64,000 nt of DNA from Pectobacterium sp. CFBP8739 (GCF_013449375.1 NZ_JACDRR010000009.1:62001-126000); one strand, 5' to 3'. Positions 42,781 through 56,024 are shown, counted from the first letter of the stretch. Program-made: numbers and translations. Notes: a model not told the origin generated them from the sequence alone.

Positions 42781-44460
42781 TCACTGAGCAGGTTTCTGAC
42801 ACCAGTTATTTTTAGGGTTAATACCGCCGTCAGGCGATGTGTATCCCACACAGCCGAGAACCGTGTCAAACAGCTCTTCATGACGATGTGTTTTGCCAAC
42901 ACGCTGCTGCGCTTTCAACTGCTCAAACGCATTTAAATTATCACTGTCAGCCAAAAACTGGTCCGAAGCCCATACCATCATAGGAGAGCGGAACTGCTCA
43001 GGCGGCGCCATCTCACGTGGTGTACCGTGCAAATGGTAGTTTTCATCGATCGACTCACCGTGATCGGATGAATAAAACAGAATCGCTTTCTTATCGCGAA
43101 CCTGATCAATAACGCTATCAATAAAGCTATCGGTATAGAGCACACTGTTATCGAAAGCATTAATCAACTGTTCACGCGTACAGGAGGCATCCACGCCCAT
43201 ACATTCAGGTTGATAGCGCGCATAGCTACGAGGATAACGCATGGAATACAGGTAGTGAGAACCTTTGGTATGCAGCACAATCAAATGCTTCCCCTTGGGG
43301 TAGCGCTCCAACGACTCCTTGACCTCATCAACCAACAACATATCCTGTACCGATTTACCGTCATTGTGCTTCTCTGACGCAATCATTTCGCGGAAAGAGT
43401 AGTTGTTCGCCTCAATGCTATTGTAGAACCACACCTCACTTTGCATGGCAAACAGCTCGGAGGTAAAGCCCAACTCTTTCAATACAGCAAAGATATTCTG
43501 TTCTTTCAGCGTTCGCTGCGGGTTGTCTTCTGTACCACCTTCTCGCACAAACATACAGCGCATGGAAAGCTTGGTGGAGGTATCACATGACTGACCACGG
43601 AATGCGACCAGATTCTTTTCTTTCGATAGCTTTGGCGTCGTATCCCGCTCGTAGCCTAATAGCTCCATATGATCCCAGCGAGTTGTTTCACCGATAATGA
43701 AAATTACGTAGGTATCATCAATGCCTTTCGGCGGAACATAGGTGAAATGCTGAGCCGGATCGAAAAGATTGGAAGAGTCCTGACTCTCATCATACTTGGT
43801 GTAGGCAAATAACCCTAACGCAGACAACCAGTTAGAGGGCAGATACGAGTGAGCCACTACGCCGCCATAGCTCGGCAAATCCACATTAGCTTTTCTCTCA
43901 GATACCGACTGAATATTGTCCATATAGCGAAGCGGCATCCAAACCAACGCCACAACAGCGACAAGAACCACAAGAGGAATCAAACGCTTTCCTGGCGACT
44001 TAAGCTGTTCGATCAGCGTATGACGCAGCGAATTCTTCCAGATCAAAAATAGCGGTAGCGCACTCACCGCCAGCATCCACAGGAAAAAACGAAAACCAAT
44101 AACTTCTTTAGAAAGATCAATATCTGTGGTCATGACCGCAGCAATGATGCCATAGCCGATCACCACGTTAAAAAACGTCATGTAATAGCTAGCGGCAACG
44201 GAAATCAACACCAGGAGAGAAGCGATAATTCGATAAAAACGACGCCCCCCGAGTGAAATAATTCTCATCAGGAAAAAGGTAAATAAGATACTCGTCGTCA
44301 ATTCGACAAGAGCGGGAATAAACGTTGGAACCTGGTTACCAGCAGAGAGTGAGAAATAATCAAATCGGCGATAATACACTGAGATATTTAGAAAAAGACC
44401 AATGTAGATTGCCAGGACAAACGATAATTTGGGTTGCGAAAAAGATGCTACAAACTTCAT
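42781..44460 (-). CDS. eptB: Kdo2-lipid A phosphoethanolamine 7''-transferase
   Basis: A 559-residue inner-membrane enzyme (E. coli EptB has 563) that adds phosphoethanolamine to the Kdo sugar of lipopolysaccharide. Five N-terminal helices (residues ~10-190) are followed by a periplasmic alkaline-phosphatase-type domain. Metal and catalytic motifs: FIIGETTRWDHMELLGYERDTTP, the nucleophile region CDTSTKLSMRCMF, LHTKGSHYLYSMRYP, and FYSSDHGESIDENYHLHGTP. It matches EptB rather than EptA/EptC by the DHMELLGY and STKLSMRCMF blocks and by the tRNA-Pro neighbour. Confidence 0.92.
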   Translation of the reverse strand: MKFVASFSQPKLSFVLAIYIGLFLNISVYYRRFDYFSLSAGNQVPTFIPALVELTTSILFTFFLMRIISLGGRRFYRIIASLLVLISVAASYYMTFFNVVIGYGIIAAVMTTDIDLSKEVIGFRFFLWMLAVSALPLFLIWKNSLRHTLIEQLKSPGKRLIPLVVLVAVVALVWMPLRYMDNIQSVSERKANVDLPSYGGVVAHSYLPSNWLSALGLFAYTKYDESQDSSNLFDPAQHFTYVPPKGIDDTYVIFIIGETTRWDHMELLGYERDTTPKLSKEKNLVAFRGQSCDTSTKLSMRCMFVREGGTEDNPQRTLKEQNIFAVLKELGFTSELFAMQSEVWFYNSIEANNYSFREMIASEKHNDGKSVQDMLLVDEVKESLERYPKGKHLIVLHTKGSHYLYSMRYPRSYARYQPECMGVDASCTREQLINAFDNSVLYTDSFIDSVIDQVRDKKAILFYSSDHGESIDENYHLHGTPREMAPPEQFRSPMMVWASDQFLADSDNLNAFEQLKAQQRVGKTHRHEELFDTVLGCVGYTSPDGGINPKNNWCQKPAQ

Positions 44461-44715
44461 TATGACAAGTGCTCCAACAAACCTTTCTTATTATCTGAAG
44501 CTATACGACAACATCTCTATGTCCGAGTTCAACAGAGATAACCAGACTCTCAAGCATTTTATATCGCAAAACAGCAAATAGGTTTAAACTGTTCAATTTA
44601 TAATCTTTATTTATGATTACGTAGGGGAAAAAGAAAAAAACACCCCTTTTATGTGAATGAATCTATGAAAAAATAAAAGACACGCTCCCAATCTGTTATG
44701 AAAAATTACCACCAC

Positions 44716-47352
<2,637 letters not shown>

Positions 47353-47405
47353 CGCCTCTTTCAGTATGATGCGCAGTCATTTTATTTCCTGTGGAGTAGC
47401 ACATT

Positions 47406-47681
47406 ATGGCACGCGTAACTGTTCAAGACGCTGTAGAGAAAATTGGTAACCGTTTTGACCTGGTGTTGGTCGCTGCTCGTCGCGCCCGTCAAATCCAGAC
47501 TGGCGGCAAAGATCCGCTGGTTCCTGAAGAAAACGATAAGTACACCGTGATCGCACTGCGTGAGATCGAAGAAGGTCTGATCAACAACCAGATTCTGGAT
47601 GTTCGTGACCGTCAGGAACAGCAAGAGCAGGAAGCCGCAGAGATTCAGGCGGTTACCGCGATTGCTGAAGGCCGTCGTTAA
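47406..47681 (+). CDS. rpoZ: RNA polymerase omega subunit
   Basis: Encodes 91 residues, as in E. coli. [20 protein letters not shown] and AARRARQIQ are the conserved omega segments. Omega helps assemble the beta' subunit and forms part of the first ppGpp-binding site on the polymerase. It lies 53 bp after gmk and 18 bp before spoT in the same operon. Confidence 0.98.
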   Translation: MARVTVQDAVEKIGNRFDLVLVAARRARQIQTGGKDPLVPEENDKYTVIALREIEEGLINNQILDVRDRQEQQEQEAAEIQAVTAIAEGRR

Positions 47682-47699
47682 TCACACCACGAGTCGCCC

Positions 47700-49799
47700 T
47701 TGTACATTTTTGAAAGCCTTAATCTGCTGATTCAACGTTATCTGCCAGAAGATCAGATCAAACGTTTACAGCAGGCTTACTTAGTTGCACGTGATGCTCA
47801 CGAGGGGCAGACTCGCTCCAGCGGTGAACCCTATATCACACACCCTGTTGCCGTCGCCTGTATTCTGGCGGAGATGCGTCTCGATTACGAAACGCTGATG
47901 GCGGCACTGCTGCATGATGTCATAGAGGACACTCCCGCCACCTATCAGGACATGGAACAGCTTTTCGGTAAAAGCGTTGCTGAACTGGTAGAAGGCGTGT
48001 CCAAGCTGGACAAGCTGAAGTTCCGTGATAAGAAAGAAGCGCAGGCTGAAAACTTTCGCAAAATGATCATGGCGATGGTGCAGGATATTCGCGTCATCCT
48101 GATCAAGCTCGCAGACCGTACCCATAACATGCGCACACTGGGCTCATTGCGCCCTGACAAGCGCCGCCGCATTGCCCGCGAAACGCTGGAAATATACAGT
48201 CCGCTGGCACATCGGTTGGGTATCCATCACCTCAAAACCGAGCTGGAAGAACTGGGTTTTGAGGCGCTGTATCCGAACCGTTATCGCGTCATTAAAGAGG
48301 TCGTCAAGGCCGCACGCGGTAACCGTAAGGAGATGATTCAAAAAATCCTGTCGGAAATTGAAGGGCGCTTGACGGAAGCCGGAATTGCCTGCCGCGTCAG
48401 CGGTCGCGAAAAACACCTGTATTCCATCTACTGCAAAATGCACCTGAAAGAACAGCGTTTTCACTCCATCATGGATATCTACGCATTTCGGGTCATCGTC
48501 AAAGAGCTGGATACCTGCTATCGCGTGCTCGGTCAGGTTCACAGCCTGTATAAGCCGCGACCAGGTCGGGTGAAGGACTATATCGCTATTCCCAAAGCCA
48601 ACGGCTATCAATCGCTGCACACGTCGCTGATTGGTCCGCACGGCGTGCCAGTTGAAGTACAAATTCGCACCGACGACATGGATCAAATGGCGGAAATGGG
48701 TGTTGCCGCGCACTGGGCCTATAAGGAAGGCGAAAGTAGCACTACCGCACAGGTACGCGCTCAACGTTGGATGCAAAGCCTGCTGGAACTCCAACAAAGC
48801 GCCGGTAGCTCATTTGAATTTATCGAAAGCGTGAAGTCCGATCTCTTCCCTGACGAGATGTACGTCTTCACGCCGGAAGGCCGTATTGTGGAACTCCCCG
48901 CTGGTGCGACGCCCGTCGATTTCGCCTACGCGGTACACACCGATATCGGCCATGCCTGTGTCGGCGCGCGCGTCGATCGTCAGCCTTACCCACTTTCACA
49001 GTCGCTCACCAGCGGCCAAACCGTTGAAATCATTACCGCGCCAGGTGCCAGGCCGAATGCCGCATGGCTTAACTTTGTCGTGAGTTCCAGAGCGCGATCC
49101 AAAATCCGCCAGATGCTGAAAAACCTCAAGCGTGATGATTCCGTGAGCCTCGGTCGCCGTTTGTTGAACCACGCATTGGGCAACGGTCGCAAACTCTCCG
49201 ACATCCCTGAGAAATCTATTCAGCTTGAGCTTGAGCGCATGAAGCTCGCGACGCTGGACGATTTGATGGCAGAAATTGGTATGGGTAATGCCATGAGCGT
49301 CGTCGTGGCGAAAAATCTGCTGAACGAACAATCGGAACTGGGAACAACCGGGCTGCGCAAGTTGCCGATCAAAGGCGCAGATGGCGTCATGATCTCCTTT
49401 GCCAAATGCTGCCGCCCTATCCCCGGCGACCCGATCATCGCCCACGTCAGCCCCGGTAAAGGGTTAGTTATTCACCATGAATCCTGTCGTAACATTCGCG
49501 GCTATCAGAAAGAACCTGAAAAATTCATGGCGGTAGAGTGGGATAAGGTGACGGAGCAAGAGTTCATCGCCGAAATCAAAGTCGATATGTTCAACCATCA
49601 GGGCGCGCTAGCGAACCTGACGGCAGCGATCAACGCCGCGAACTCCAATATTCAGAGCATCAATACGGAAGAGAGAGACGGCCGCGTATACAGCGCCTTT
49701 ATCCGTCTCACCACCCTTGATCGCGTTCATCTGGCCAATATTATGCGTAAAATCCGCGTAATGCCGGATGTCATCAAAGTTAACCGTAACCGAAATTAA
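47700..49799 (+). CDS. spoT: Bifunctional (p)ppGpp synthetase/hydrolase
   Basis: A 699-residue protein very similar to E. coli SpoT throughout. Domains in order: HD hydrolase (residues ~45-145 with LLHDVIEDTPATY), synthetase-like domain (~235-345 with RVSGREKHLYSIYCKM and DYIAIPKANGYQSLHTS), TGS (~385-450), helical/zinc-finger-like segment with CCRPIPGD, and C-terminal ACT. It degrades (p)ppGpp and makes it weakly under carbon or fatty-acid stress. Translation starts at TTG, as in E. coli spoT. Operon position is conserved. Confidence 0.98.
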   Translation: MYIFESLNLLIQRYLPEDQIKRLQQAYLVARDAHEGQTRSSGEPYITHPVAVACILAEMRLDYETLMAALLHDVIEDTPATYQDMEQLFGKSVAELVEGVSKLDKLKFRDKKEAQAENFRKMIMAMVQDIRVILIKLADRTHNMRTLGSLRPDKRRRIARETLEIYSPLAHRLGIHHLKTELEELGFEALYPNRYRVIKEVVKAARGNRKEMIQKILSEIEGRLTEAGIACRVSGREKHLYSIYCKMHLKEQRFHSIMDIYAFRVIVKELDTCYRVLGQVHSLYKPRPGRVKDYIAIPKANGYQSLHTSLIGPHGVPVEVQIRTDDMDQMAEMGVAAHWAYKEGESSTTAQVRAQRWMQSLLELQQSAGSSFEFIESVKSDLFPDEMYVFTPEGRIVELPAGATPVDFAYAVHTDIGHACVGARVDRQPYPLSQSLTSGQTVEIITAPGARPNAAWLNFVVSSRARSKIRQMLKNLKRDDSVSLGRRLLNHALGNGRKLSDIPEKSIQLELERMKLATLDDLMAEIGMGNAMSVVVAKNLLNEQSELGTTGLRKLPIKGADGVMISFAKCCRPIPGDPIIAHVSPGKGLVIHHESCRNIRGYQKEPEKFMAVEWDKVTEQEFIAEIKVDMFNHQGALANLTAAINAANSNIQSINTEERDGRVYSAFIRLTTLDRVHLANIMRKIRVMPDVIKVNRNRN

Positions 49800-49804
49800 T
49801 CGTC

Positions 49805-50497
49805 ATGACCCCTCAACGTTATGCACGTATAAGAGAAATGCTCAACTGTCGTCAGCCCGATCTGACGATTTGCATGGAGCAGGTGCATAAACCCCATAAT
49901 ATTTCCGCCGTTATCCGTACGGCGGATGCCGTCGGCGTGCATCAGGTCCATGCGATTTGGCCCACCAGCCGGATGAAAACGCTGGTTTCCTCCGCGGCAG
50001 GCAGTAATAGCTGGGTGCAGGTGAAAACCCACCGCAATATCGGTGATGCGGTTGGTCACCTGAAAGCCGAGGGCATGCAGGTTCTGGCGACCAATTTGTC
50101 TGAGCACGCGGTTGATTTTCGGGAAATTGATTACACCCGCCCGACCTGTATTCTGCTCGGACAAGAAAAAACGGGCATTACTGCCGAAGCACTCAAACTG
50201 GCCGATCGGGATATCATCATTCCGATGACTGGCATGGTGCAATCGCTGAATGTTTCCGTAGCCTCAGCGTTGATCCTGTATGAAGCGCAGCGCCAGCGCC
50301 AGATCGCTGGCATGTATCAGCGCGAAGACAGTCCGCTGGATGAAGAAGAGCAGCAGCGGCTGCTTTTTGAAGGGGGCTATCCGGTACTGGCACGCGTCGC
50401 AAAACGTAAAGGGCTGCCTCGCCCTCATATCGACCATCAGGGTCAAATTGTCGCGGATACCCCGTGGTGGGCCGCGATGCAATCGTCGGAGTGCTGA
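49805..50497 (+). CDS. trmH: tRNA (guanosine-18-2'-O)-methyltransferase
   Basis: A 230-residue SPOUT methyltransferase (E. coli TrmH/SpoU has 229) that methylates the ribose of G18 in the D loop of tRNAs. Knot motifs: KPHNISAVIRTADAVGVHQVH near residues 27-47, PTCILLGQEKTGITAEAL, and IIIPMTGMVQSLNVSVASALIL. The ATG lies 5 bp after the spoT stop, and its TGA shares a base with the recG start (TGATG). Confidence 0.97.
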   Translation: MTPQRYARIREMLNCRQPDLTICMEQVHKPHNISAVIRTADAVGVHQVHAIWPTSRMKTLVSSAAGSNSWVQVKTHRNIGDAVGHLKAEGMQVLATNLSEHAVDFREIDYTRPTCILLGQEKTGITAEALKLADRDIIIPMTGMVQSLNVSVASALILYEAQRQRQIAGMYQREDSPLDEEEQQRLLFEGGYPVLARVAKRKGLPRPHIDHQGQIVADTPWWAAMQSSEC

Positions 50498-52578
50498 TGA
50501 AAGGCCGCCTGCTTAACACCCAACCGCTGAGTACACTCGCCGGCGTGGGTGCCAGTCAGGCAGCGAAACTCGCGCGACTCGGGCTGGAAACCGTGCAGGA
50601 TCTCCTGTTGCACCTGCCTTTACGCTACGAAGACCGCACACATCTTTACCCCATTGGCGACCTCCTTCCCGGTATGTATGCCACCGTGGAAGGTGAAATT
50701 CTACGTAACGACATCACCTTTGGCAGCCGTCGTATGTTGACCTGTCAAATCAGCGATGGCAGCGGCATGCTGACCATGCGCTTCTTCAATTTCAACGCCG
50801 CAATGAAGAACAGTCTCGCTCCGGGACAGCGTGTTACCGCTTATGGTGAAATCAAGCGCGGTAAAATCGGTGCGGAGATCATCCATCCTGAATATCGTGT
50901 TCAGGGGGATAATACGCAGGTTGAGCTACAGGAATCACTCACGCCAGTTTATCCCTCCACGGAAGGTATTCGTCAGGCAACACTACGCAAGCTCACCGAT
51001 CAGGCGCTGGCATTGCTCGATGCCAACCCCATTGATGAGTTGCTACCTGAATCCCTGAGCCGCTCGCTCATTAGTCTGCCGGATGCACTGCGCACGTTAC
51101 ATCGCCCCCCGCCGGATATGCAGCTCAGTGAACTGGAACACGGCAAGCACCCCGCGCAGCAGCGACTGATTATGGAAGAGCTACTGGCGCACAACCTGAG
51201 TATGCTCGCCGTGCGGGCCGGGGAACAGCGACATAAAGCCTCATCGCTACAGGAGAACGACGGCCTGAAGCAGCAGTTGCTCGCCGCCCTACCTTTCACC
51301 CCCACGCAGGCGCAAAAACGTGTCGTCGCTGAAATTGAAAGGGATATGGCGAAAGACTTCCCAATGATGCGTTTGGTACAGGGTGATGTAGGCTCAGGGA
51401 AAACACTGGTCGCCGCGTTGACAGCATTACGTGCCATTGCCAACGGCAAACAGGTTGCATTAATGGCACCCACAGAGCTATTGGCCGAACAACACGCCCA
51501 TAATTTCCGTCAGTGGTTTGAACCGCTGGGGCTTGAAGTAGGCTGGCTGGCTGGCAAACAAAAAGGAAAAGCGCGTCAGGCGCAGCAGGATGCCATCGCC
51601 AGCGGTCAGGTTTCCATGGTGGTCGGAACGCACGCCATTTTCCAGCAGCAGGTGAAATTCAACGGGCTGGCATTAGTCATTATTGATGAACAGCACCGCT
51701 TTGGCGTGCATCAACGCCTTGCGCTGTGGGAAAAAGGCGAAGAACAGGGCTTTCACCCTCATCAATTGATTATGACCGCCACACCGATTCCCCGCACGCT
51801 GGCGATGACGGCCTATGCCGATCTGGATACGTCCGTCATTGATGAACTACCGCCGGGCAGAACCCCAGTCACCACGGTCGCCATACCGGATTCACGCCGC
51901 AGCGACATCATCGAACGTGTGAATAGCGCCTGCCAGCAGGAAGGGCGGCAGGCCTATTGGGTGTGTACGCTGATCGAAGAATCCGATCTACTGGAAGCGC
52001 AGGCGGCAGAGGCTACCAGTGAAGAGCTAAAAGCTGCTCTGCCGAATCTCAAGGTCGGATTAGTTCACGGCCGCATGAAAGCGCAGGAAAAGCAGGCGGT
52101 GATGCAGGCCTTCAAACAGGGCGAGCTGCAACTGCTGGTGGCAACCACCGTCATCGAAGTGGGTGTTGATGTACCGAATGCCAGCCTGATGATCATCGAG
52201 AACCCAGAGCGTCTGGGTCTGGCACAGCTGCACCAGTTGCGTGGGCGCGTCGGACGCGGCGCAGTGGCGTCTCACTGCGTACTGCTCTACAAAACGCCAA
52301 TGAGCAAAACTGCCCAGAAACGGCTTCAGGTTCTGCGCGATAGCAACGATGGTTTTGTTATCGCTCAGCGCGATTTGGAAATTCGCGGGCCGGGCGAGTT
52401 ATTAGGTACACGGCAAACCGGCAATGCCGAGTTCAAAGTAGCCGACCTCCTGCGCGATCAGGATCTGATTCCGCAAGTGCAGCGCGTTGCGCGCCATCTC
52501 CATGAGCACTACCCCGAACATGCCATTGCGCTAATCGAACGCTGGCTACCCGAGCGGGCCCGCTACACCAACGCCTAA
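50497..52578 (+). CDS. recG: ATP-dependent DNA helicase RecG
   Basis: Encodes 693 residues, the E. coli length. RecG regresses stalled replication forks and branch-migrates Holliday junctions. The N-terminal wedge/OB domain (residues ~1-160) is followed by a helicase core: Walker A GDVGSGKTLVAAL, Walker B IIDEQHRFG, MTATPIPRTL, and C-terminal motifs ATTVIEVGVDVPNASLM and QLRGRVGRG. The start MKGRLLNTQPLSTLAGVG matches known RecG; an in-frame ATG at 50464 lies inside trmH. In E. coli gltS follows recG; it is absent here. Confidence 0.98.
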   Translation: MKGRLLNTQPLSTLAGVGASQAAKLARLGLETVQDLLLHLPLRYEDRTHLYPIGDLLPGMYATVEGEILRNDITFGSRRMLTCQISDGSGMLTMRFFNFNAAMKNSLAPGQRVTAYGEIKRGKIGAEIIHPEYRVQGDNTQVELQESLTPVYPSTEGIRQATLRKLTDQALALLDANPIDELLPESLSRSLISLPDALRTLHRPPPDMQLSELEHGKHPAQQRLIMEELLAHNLSMLAVRAGEQRHKASSLQENDGLKQQLLAALPFTPTQAQKRVVAEIERDMAKDFPMMRLVQGDVGSGKTLVAALTALRAIANGKQVALMAPTELLAEQHAHNFRQWFEPLGLEVGWLAGKQKGKARQAQQDAIASGQVSMVVGTHAIFQQQVKFNGLALVIIDEQHRFGVHQRLALWEKGEEQGFHPHQLIMTATPIPRTLAMTAYADLDTSVIDELPPGRTPVTTVAIPDSRRSDIIERVNSACQQEGRQAYWVCTLIEESDLLEAQAAEATSEELKAALPNLKVGLVHGRMKAQEKQAVMQAFKQGELQLLVATTVIEVGVDVPNASLMIIENPERLGLAQLHQLRGRVGRGAVASHCVLLYKTPMSKTAQKRLQVLRDSNDGFVIAQRDLEIRGPGELLGTRQTGNAEFKVADLLRDQDLIPQVQRVARHLHEHYPEHAIALIERWLPERARYTNA

Positions 52579-52711
52579 TCACAGCCACACATTCTTCCTT
52601 TTTCTAAAAAACTCGCCGCCAGCACTCATGCTGCAAGAAGTATGACATTGCATATCCCGCTAAATAATAAGGCTTTGCTTATCACACAACATTCATATCG
52701 AAAAGATGAGC

Positions 52712-52727
52712 TGGCAAACGTTTGCTT
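52712..52727 (+). promoter_or_regulatory. PurR box upstream of xanP
   Basis: TGGCAAACGTTTGCTT contains the perfect palindrome GCAAACGTTTGC and matches the PurR consensus ACGCAAACGTTTGCGT at 13 of 16 bases. It lies about 60 bp before the xanthine permease gene, so purine repression is expected. Confidence 0.8.
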
Positions 52728-52785
52728 TCAACAAAGAGATCATTAAAATGCGCTCTTTGTCGTTTCAGGAACGCCAACTTACATC

Positions 52786-54174
52786 ATGACTACCACCACG
52801 GAAACGCCCCAAACAGAAGCCGCTACTGCACCTCAGCGTAGTGAACTCATCTATCGTCTTGAAGACAGGCCACCGCTGCCGCAAACGCTGTTCGCCGCCA
52901 GCCAGCATCTGCTGGCCATGTTTGTTGCGGTGATTACCCCCGCGCTACTGATCTGTCAGGCATTAGGTTTACCCGCTCAGGATACGCAGCGCATCATCAG
53001 CATGTCGCTTTTCGCTTCCGGTCTGGCCTCTGTGCTACAAATTAAAACCTGGGGCCCTGTCGGTTCTGGTCTGCTATCTATTCAGGGCACCAGCTTTAAC
53101 TTCGTGACACCACTGATTATGGGTGGACTGGCACTGAAGAATGGTGGGGCAGATGTTCCCACCATGATGGCGGCGCTGTTCGGTACGCTGATGGTCGCGT
53201 CCTTCACTGAAATCATTCTTTCACGCTTCCTGCATTTAACCCGCCGCATCATTACCCCGCTGGTTTCCGGCATTGTGGTGATGATCATTGGTCTGTCGCT
53301 GATTCAGGTCGGCCTGACTTCTATCGGCGGCGGCTATGCTGCGATGGGTAATAACACCTTCGGTGCGCCTAAGAACTTATTGCTGGCAGGTGTGGTACTG
53401 CTGGTTATTATTCTGCTGAACCGCCAACGGAACCCCTACCTGCGCGTCGCCTCTCTGGTCATCGCCATGGCGGTGGGCTATTTGGGTGCCTGGCTGATGG
53501 GCATGCTGCCGGAAAATACGTCTTCGCAACACGATACGGCCATCATGGTGCCAACACCGCTGTATTACGGTTTAGGTTTTGACTGGAACCTGCTGATCCC
53601 ACTGATGCTAGTCTTTATGGTGACGTCGTTAGAAACCATCGGTGACATCACCGCGACCTCCGACGTGTCTGAGCAGCCGGTCAAAGGCCCGCTGTACATG
53701 AAACGCTTAAAAGGCGGCGTGCTGGCAAACGGTCTGAACTCTTGCCTTTCCGCCGTATTCAATACCTTCCCTAATTCTTGCTTCGGCCAGAATAACGGCG
53801 TCATCCAGCTTACTGGTGTTGCCAGCCGCTATGTGGGTTTCGTGGTGTCGCTGATGCTGATCGCACTGGGGCTGTTCCCTGCCGTTAGCGGATTTGTACA
53901 GCATATTCCAGAGCCGGTTCTGGGCGGCGCCACTATCGTGATGTTTGGTACGATCGCCGCTTCCGGTGTGCGCATTGTGTCCCGCGAGCCGCTAAACCGT
54001 CGCGCTATCATGATTATTGCGCTGTCGCTGGCCGTTGGCCTTGGCGTATCGCAGCAGCCGCTGATTCTGCAATTCGCGCCGGATTGGATTAAAACATTAC
54101 TGTCTTCCGGTATTGCCGCTGGCGGTATTACCGCAATCGTGCTGAATTTGGTCTTCCCACACGAAGAAAAATAG
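52786..54174 (+). CDS. xanP: Xanthine permease
   Basis: A 462-residue nucleobase-ascorbate (NAT/NCS2) transporter, one residue shorter than E. coli XanP (YicE), a high-affinity proton/xanthine symporter. Known functional segments are present: the TM1 His in [41 protein letters not shown] (TM8 region with the essential Glu/Asp positions), and the NAT motif [15 protein letters not shown]. About 12-14 helices. A PurR site upstream agrees with a purine transport role. It ends at a strong terminator. Confidence 0.95.
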   Translation: MTTTTETPQTEAATAPQRSELIYRLEDRPPLPQTLFAASQHLLAMFVAVITPALLICQALGLPAQDTQRIISMSLFASGLASVLQIKTWGPVGSGLLSIQGTSFNFVTPLIMGGLALKNGGADVPTMMAALFGTLMVASFTEIILSRFLHLTRRIITPLVSGIVVMIIGLSLIQVGLTSIGGGYAAMGNNTFGAPKNLLLAGVVLLVIILLNRQRNPYLRVASLVIAMAVGYLGAWLMGMLPENTSSQHDTAIMVPTPLYYGLGFDWNLLIPLMLVFMVTSLETIGDITATSDVSEQPVKGPLYMKRLKGGVLANGLNSCLSAVFNTFPNSCFGQNNGVIQLTGVASRYVGFVVSLMLIALGLFPAVSGFVQHIPEPVLGGATIVMFGTIAASGVRIVSREPLNRRAIMIIALSLAVGLGVSQQPLILQFAPDWIKTLLSSGIAAGGITAIVLNLVFPHEEK

Positions 54175-54210
54175 CGCCAGCCCGCAATAATTTCTGTTCA
54201 GTTTCATGTA

Positions 54211-54242
54211 AAAGCGCGCGGTGATGCAACACCGCGCGCTTT
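54211..54242 (+). terminator. Rho-independent terminator after xanP
   Basis: AAAGCGCGCGGTG and CACCGCGCGCTTT form a perfect 13-bp stem with a 6-base loop, followed by a T-run. Confidence 0.93.
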
Positions 54243-54332
54243 TTACTGTCTGTAACAGCATTACCTATTGAGCCTTCAGGGAAATTACGGCATAAGAACA
54301 GTTCTCCCTGACGATTGGCATGGACTGACACG

Positions 54333-56024
54333 ATGAAATTTATCGGGAAATTATTGCTGACCCTATTGCTTCTGGCCTTTTTAGCGCTGGTAGTCATATA
54401 CGTATTACTGCAAACCAGTTGGGCGGCAGGCTGGGTAAGTAATTGGGTAAACCAGAACACCGACTACCAGTTGTCACTGGGAAAAATAAATCATGACTGG
54501 TCAACAGCCGATCATATCCAACTCACCGACGTCAGTTTCGGTCAGAAAAACCAGCCGCCGACACTCACCGCCAAACAGGTTTCAGCTGGGTTTAGCGTGC
54601 GCCAGATTACCGATCCGCACCATTTCGCCAGTCTGGAGCTGGAAGGAGGCACGCTAAATCTTTCCTCTCAGGCCTCCACACTTCCTATCGAAGCCGATCT
54701 GCTACAGCTGCGCACGATGGCACTGCAGGCGAAAGACGGCGACTGGCGGCTGAATGGTCAACAGATTAACGGTGGAATGGCACCCTGGCAGCCCGAAGCG
54801 GGTTATCTGCTGGGCAAACAGGGGCAATTCCAGCTCAGCGCCCGTTCACTCGAACTCAACGATATTCCTGCCAGTCAGGTCTTGGTTCAGGGAGAAATCA
54901 ACCATAACCAGCTGATTCTGAGCAATTTCGGTGCCGATGTTGCTCAAGGGCAACTAACAGGCAACGCCAGTCGCGCAGAAGATGGCAGTTGGCAGATCGG
55001 TAACCTCCGGCTCAGCAATGTCCGTTTGCAAACGCAGAGAACGCCGGAAGCCTTCTGGCAACCCGTGACCGAGCTGCCTTCCGTTACGGTTAACCGCTTT
55101 GATCTGATTGATGCCCGTATTGAAGGGCCGGGATGGGCGTTTATCGACTTGGATGTTGCCCTGCAAAATGTCACGTTTAAGCAGAATGACTGGCAGAGCG
55201 AAGACGGAACGCTGTCGTTCAATGCAACCGATATTGTGAACGGCAACATGCACCTTATCGACCCTATCGTGAATCTGGATTTGTCACCGATAGGTGTTAA
55301 CATCAAACAGTTTTCCACACGTTGGGAAGGCGGTTTACTGCGAACCAACGGCAACTGGCAGCGTAGCAACCGACGTTTACAGCTGAATGAGTTTGTTGTC
55401 GCCGGGATGGAGTACACACTCCCCAGCGACTGGCGCCAACGGTGGCAAGCGACGCTGCCATCCTGGCTAGCAGAAGTGAATGTGCGAAAATTCACGGCCA
55501 ATCGCAACTTGCTGATCGATATCAACCCTGATTTCCCCTTCCAATTGACCGCGCTGGATGGGTACGGCAGTAATCTGTTGCTGGCTCGCAACCACCAGTG
55601 GGGAGTCTGGACAGGATCGTTGAATCTTAATGCCAGCGACGCGACGTTCAATAAAGTCGATGTGCGTCGCCCTTCACTGGCACTAGTGGCCGACGATAAC
55701 CAGATCGCCATTAACGAACTTAGCGCATTTACGCAAAATGGCATGCTGGACGCTAAAGCGACCATCAGCCAGCAACCGGCACGCAATGTTTCCCTGTCGC
55801 TGACGGGGCGCGCCGTGCCACTGGATATTTTGACTCGCTGGGGATGGCCAGAACCCGTAACCGCACCGACAGGCAATACGAATCTGGAGTTGCAGTTGAA
55901 TGGGCGGCTTGCTGCCGATACACCACTCAAGCCGACGCTAAACGGTACGCTACAAGGTGTGGATAGTAACGACCATCCAATCAGGCAGCAAATGCATCAA
56001 GGTACGGTGACAGAAACGCAATAA
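54333..56024 (+). CDS. yicH: AsmA-family protein YicH
   Basis: A 563-residue protein matching E. coli YicH (~569). One N-terminal membrane anchor (MKFIGKLLLTLLLLAFLALVV) is followed by a long beta-rich periplasmic AsmA-like region (e.g. DYQLSLGKINHDWSTADHIQLTDVSFG, RVNGG-like INGGMAPWQPEAG, and YTLPSDWRQRWQATLPSWL). AsmA-like proteins are thought to move phospholipids between membranes; the role of YicH is poorly defined. The start at 54333 is chosen for its membrane-anchor beginning; an in-frame ATG at 54315 adds six residues. xanP-yicH is also the E. coli order. Confidence 0.93.
   Translation: MKFIGKLLLTLLLLAFLALVVIYVLLQTSWAAGWVSNWVNQNTDYQLSLGKINHDWSTADHIQLTDVSFGQKNQPPTLTAKQVSAGFSVRQITDPHHFASLELEGGTLNLSSQASTLPIEADLLQLRTMALQAKDGDWRLNGQQINGGMAPWQPEAGYLLGKQGQFQLSARSLELNDIPASQVLVQGEINHNQLILSNFGADVAQGQLTGNASRAEDGSWQIGNLRLSNVRLQTQRTPEAFWQPVTELPSVTVNRFDLIDARIEGPGWAFIDLDVALQNVTFKQNDWQSEDGTLSFNATDIVNGNMHLIDPIVNLDLSPIGVNIKQFSTRWEGGLLRTNGNWQRSNRRLQLNEFVVAGMEYTLPSDWRQRWQATLPSWLAEVNVRKFTANRNLLIDINPDFPFQLTALDGYGSNLLLARNHQWGVWTGSLNLNASDATFNKVDVRRPSLALVADDNQIAINELSAFTQNGMLDAKATISQQPARNVSLSLTGRAVPLDILTRWGWPEPVTAPTGNTNLELQLNGRLAADTPLKPTLNGTLQGVDSNDHPIRQQMHQGTVTETQ

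Noticed and set aside
54944-55930. 328-residue frame antisense to yicH
   Set aside because: No known family features; codon pattern follows from yicH on the plus strand.
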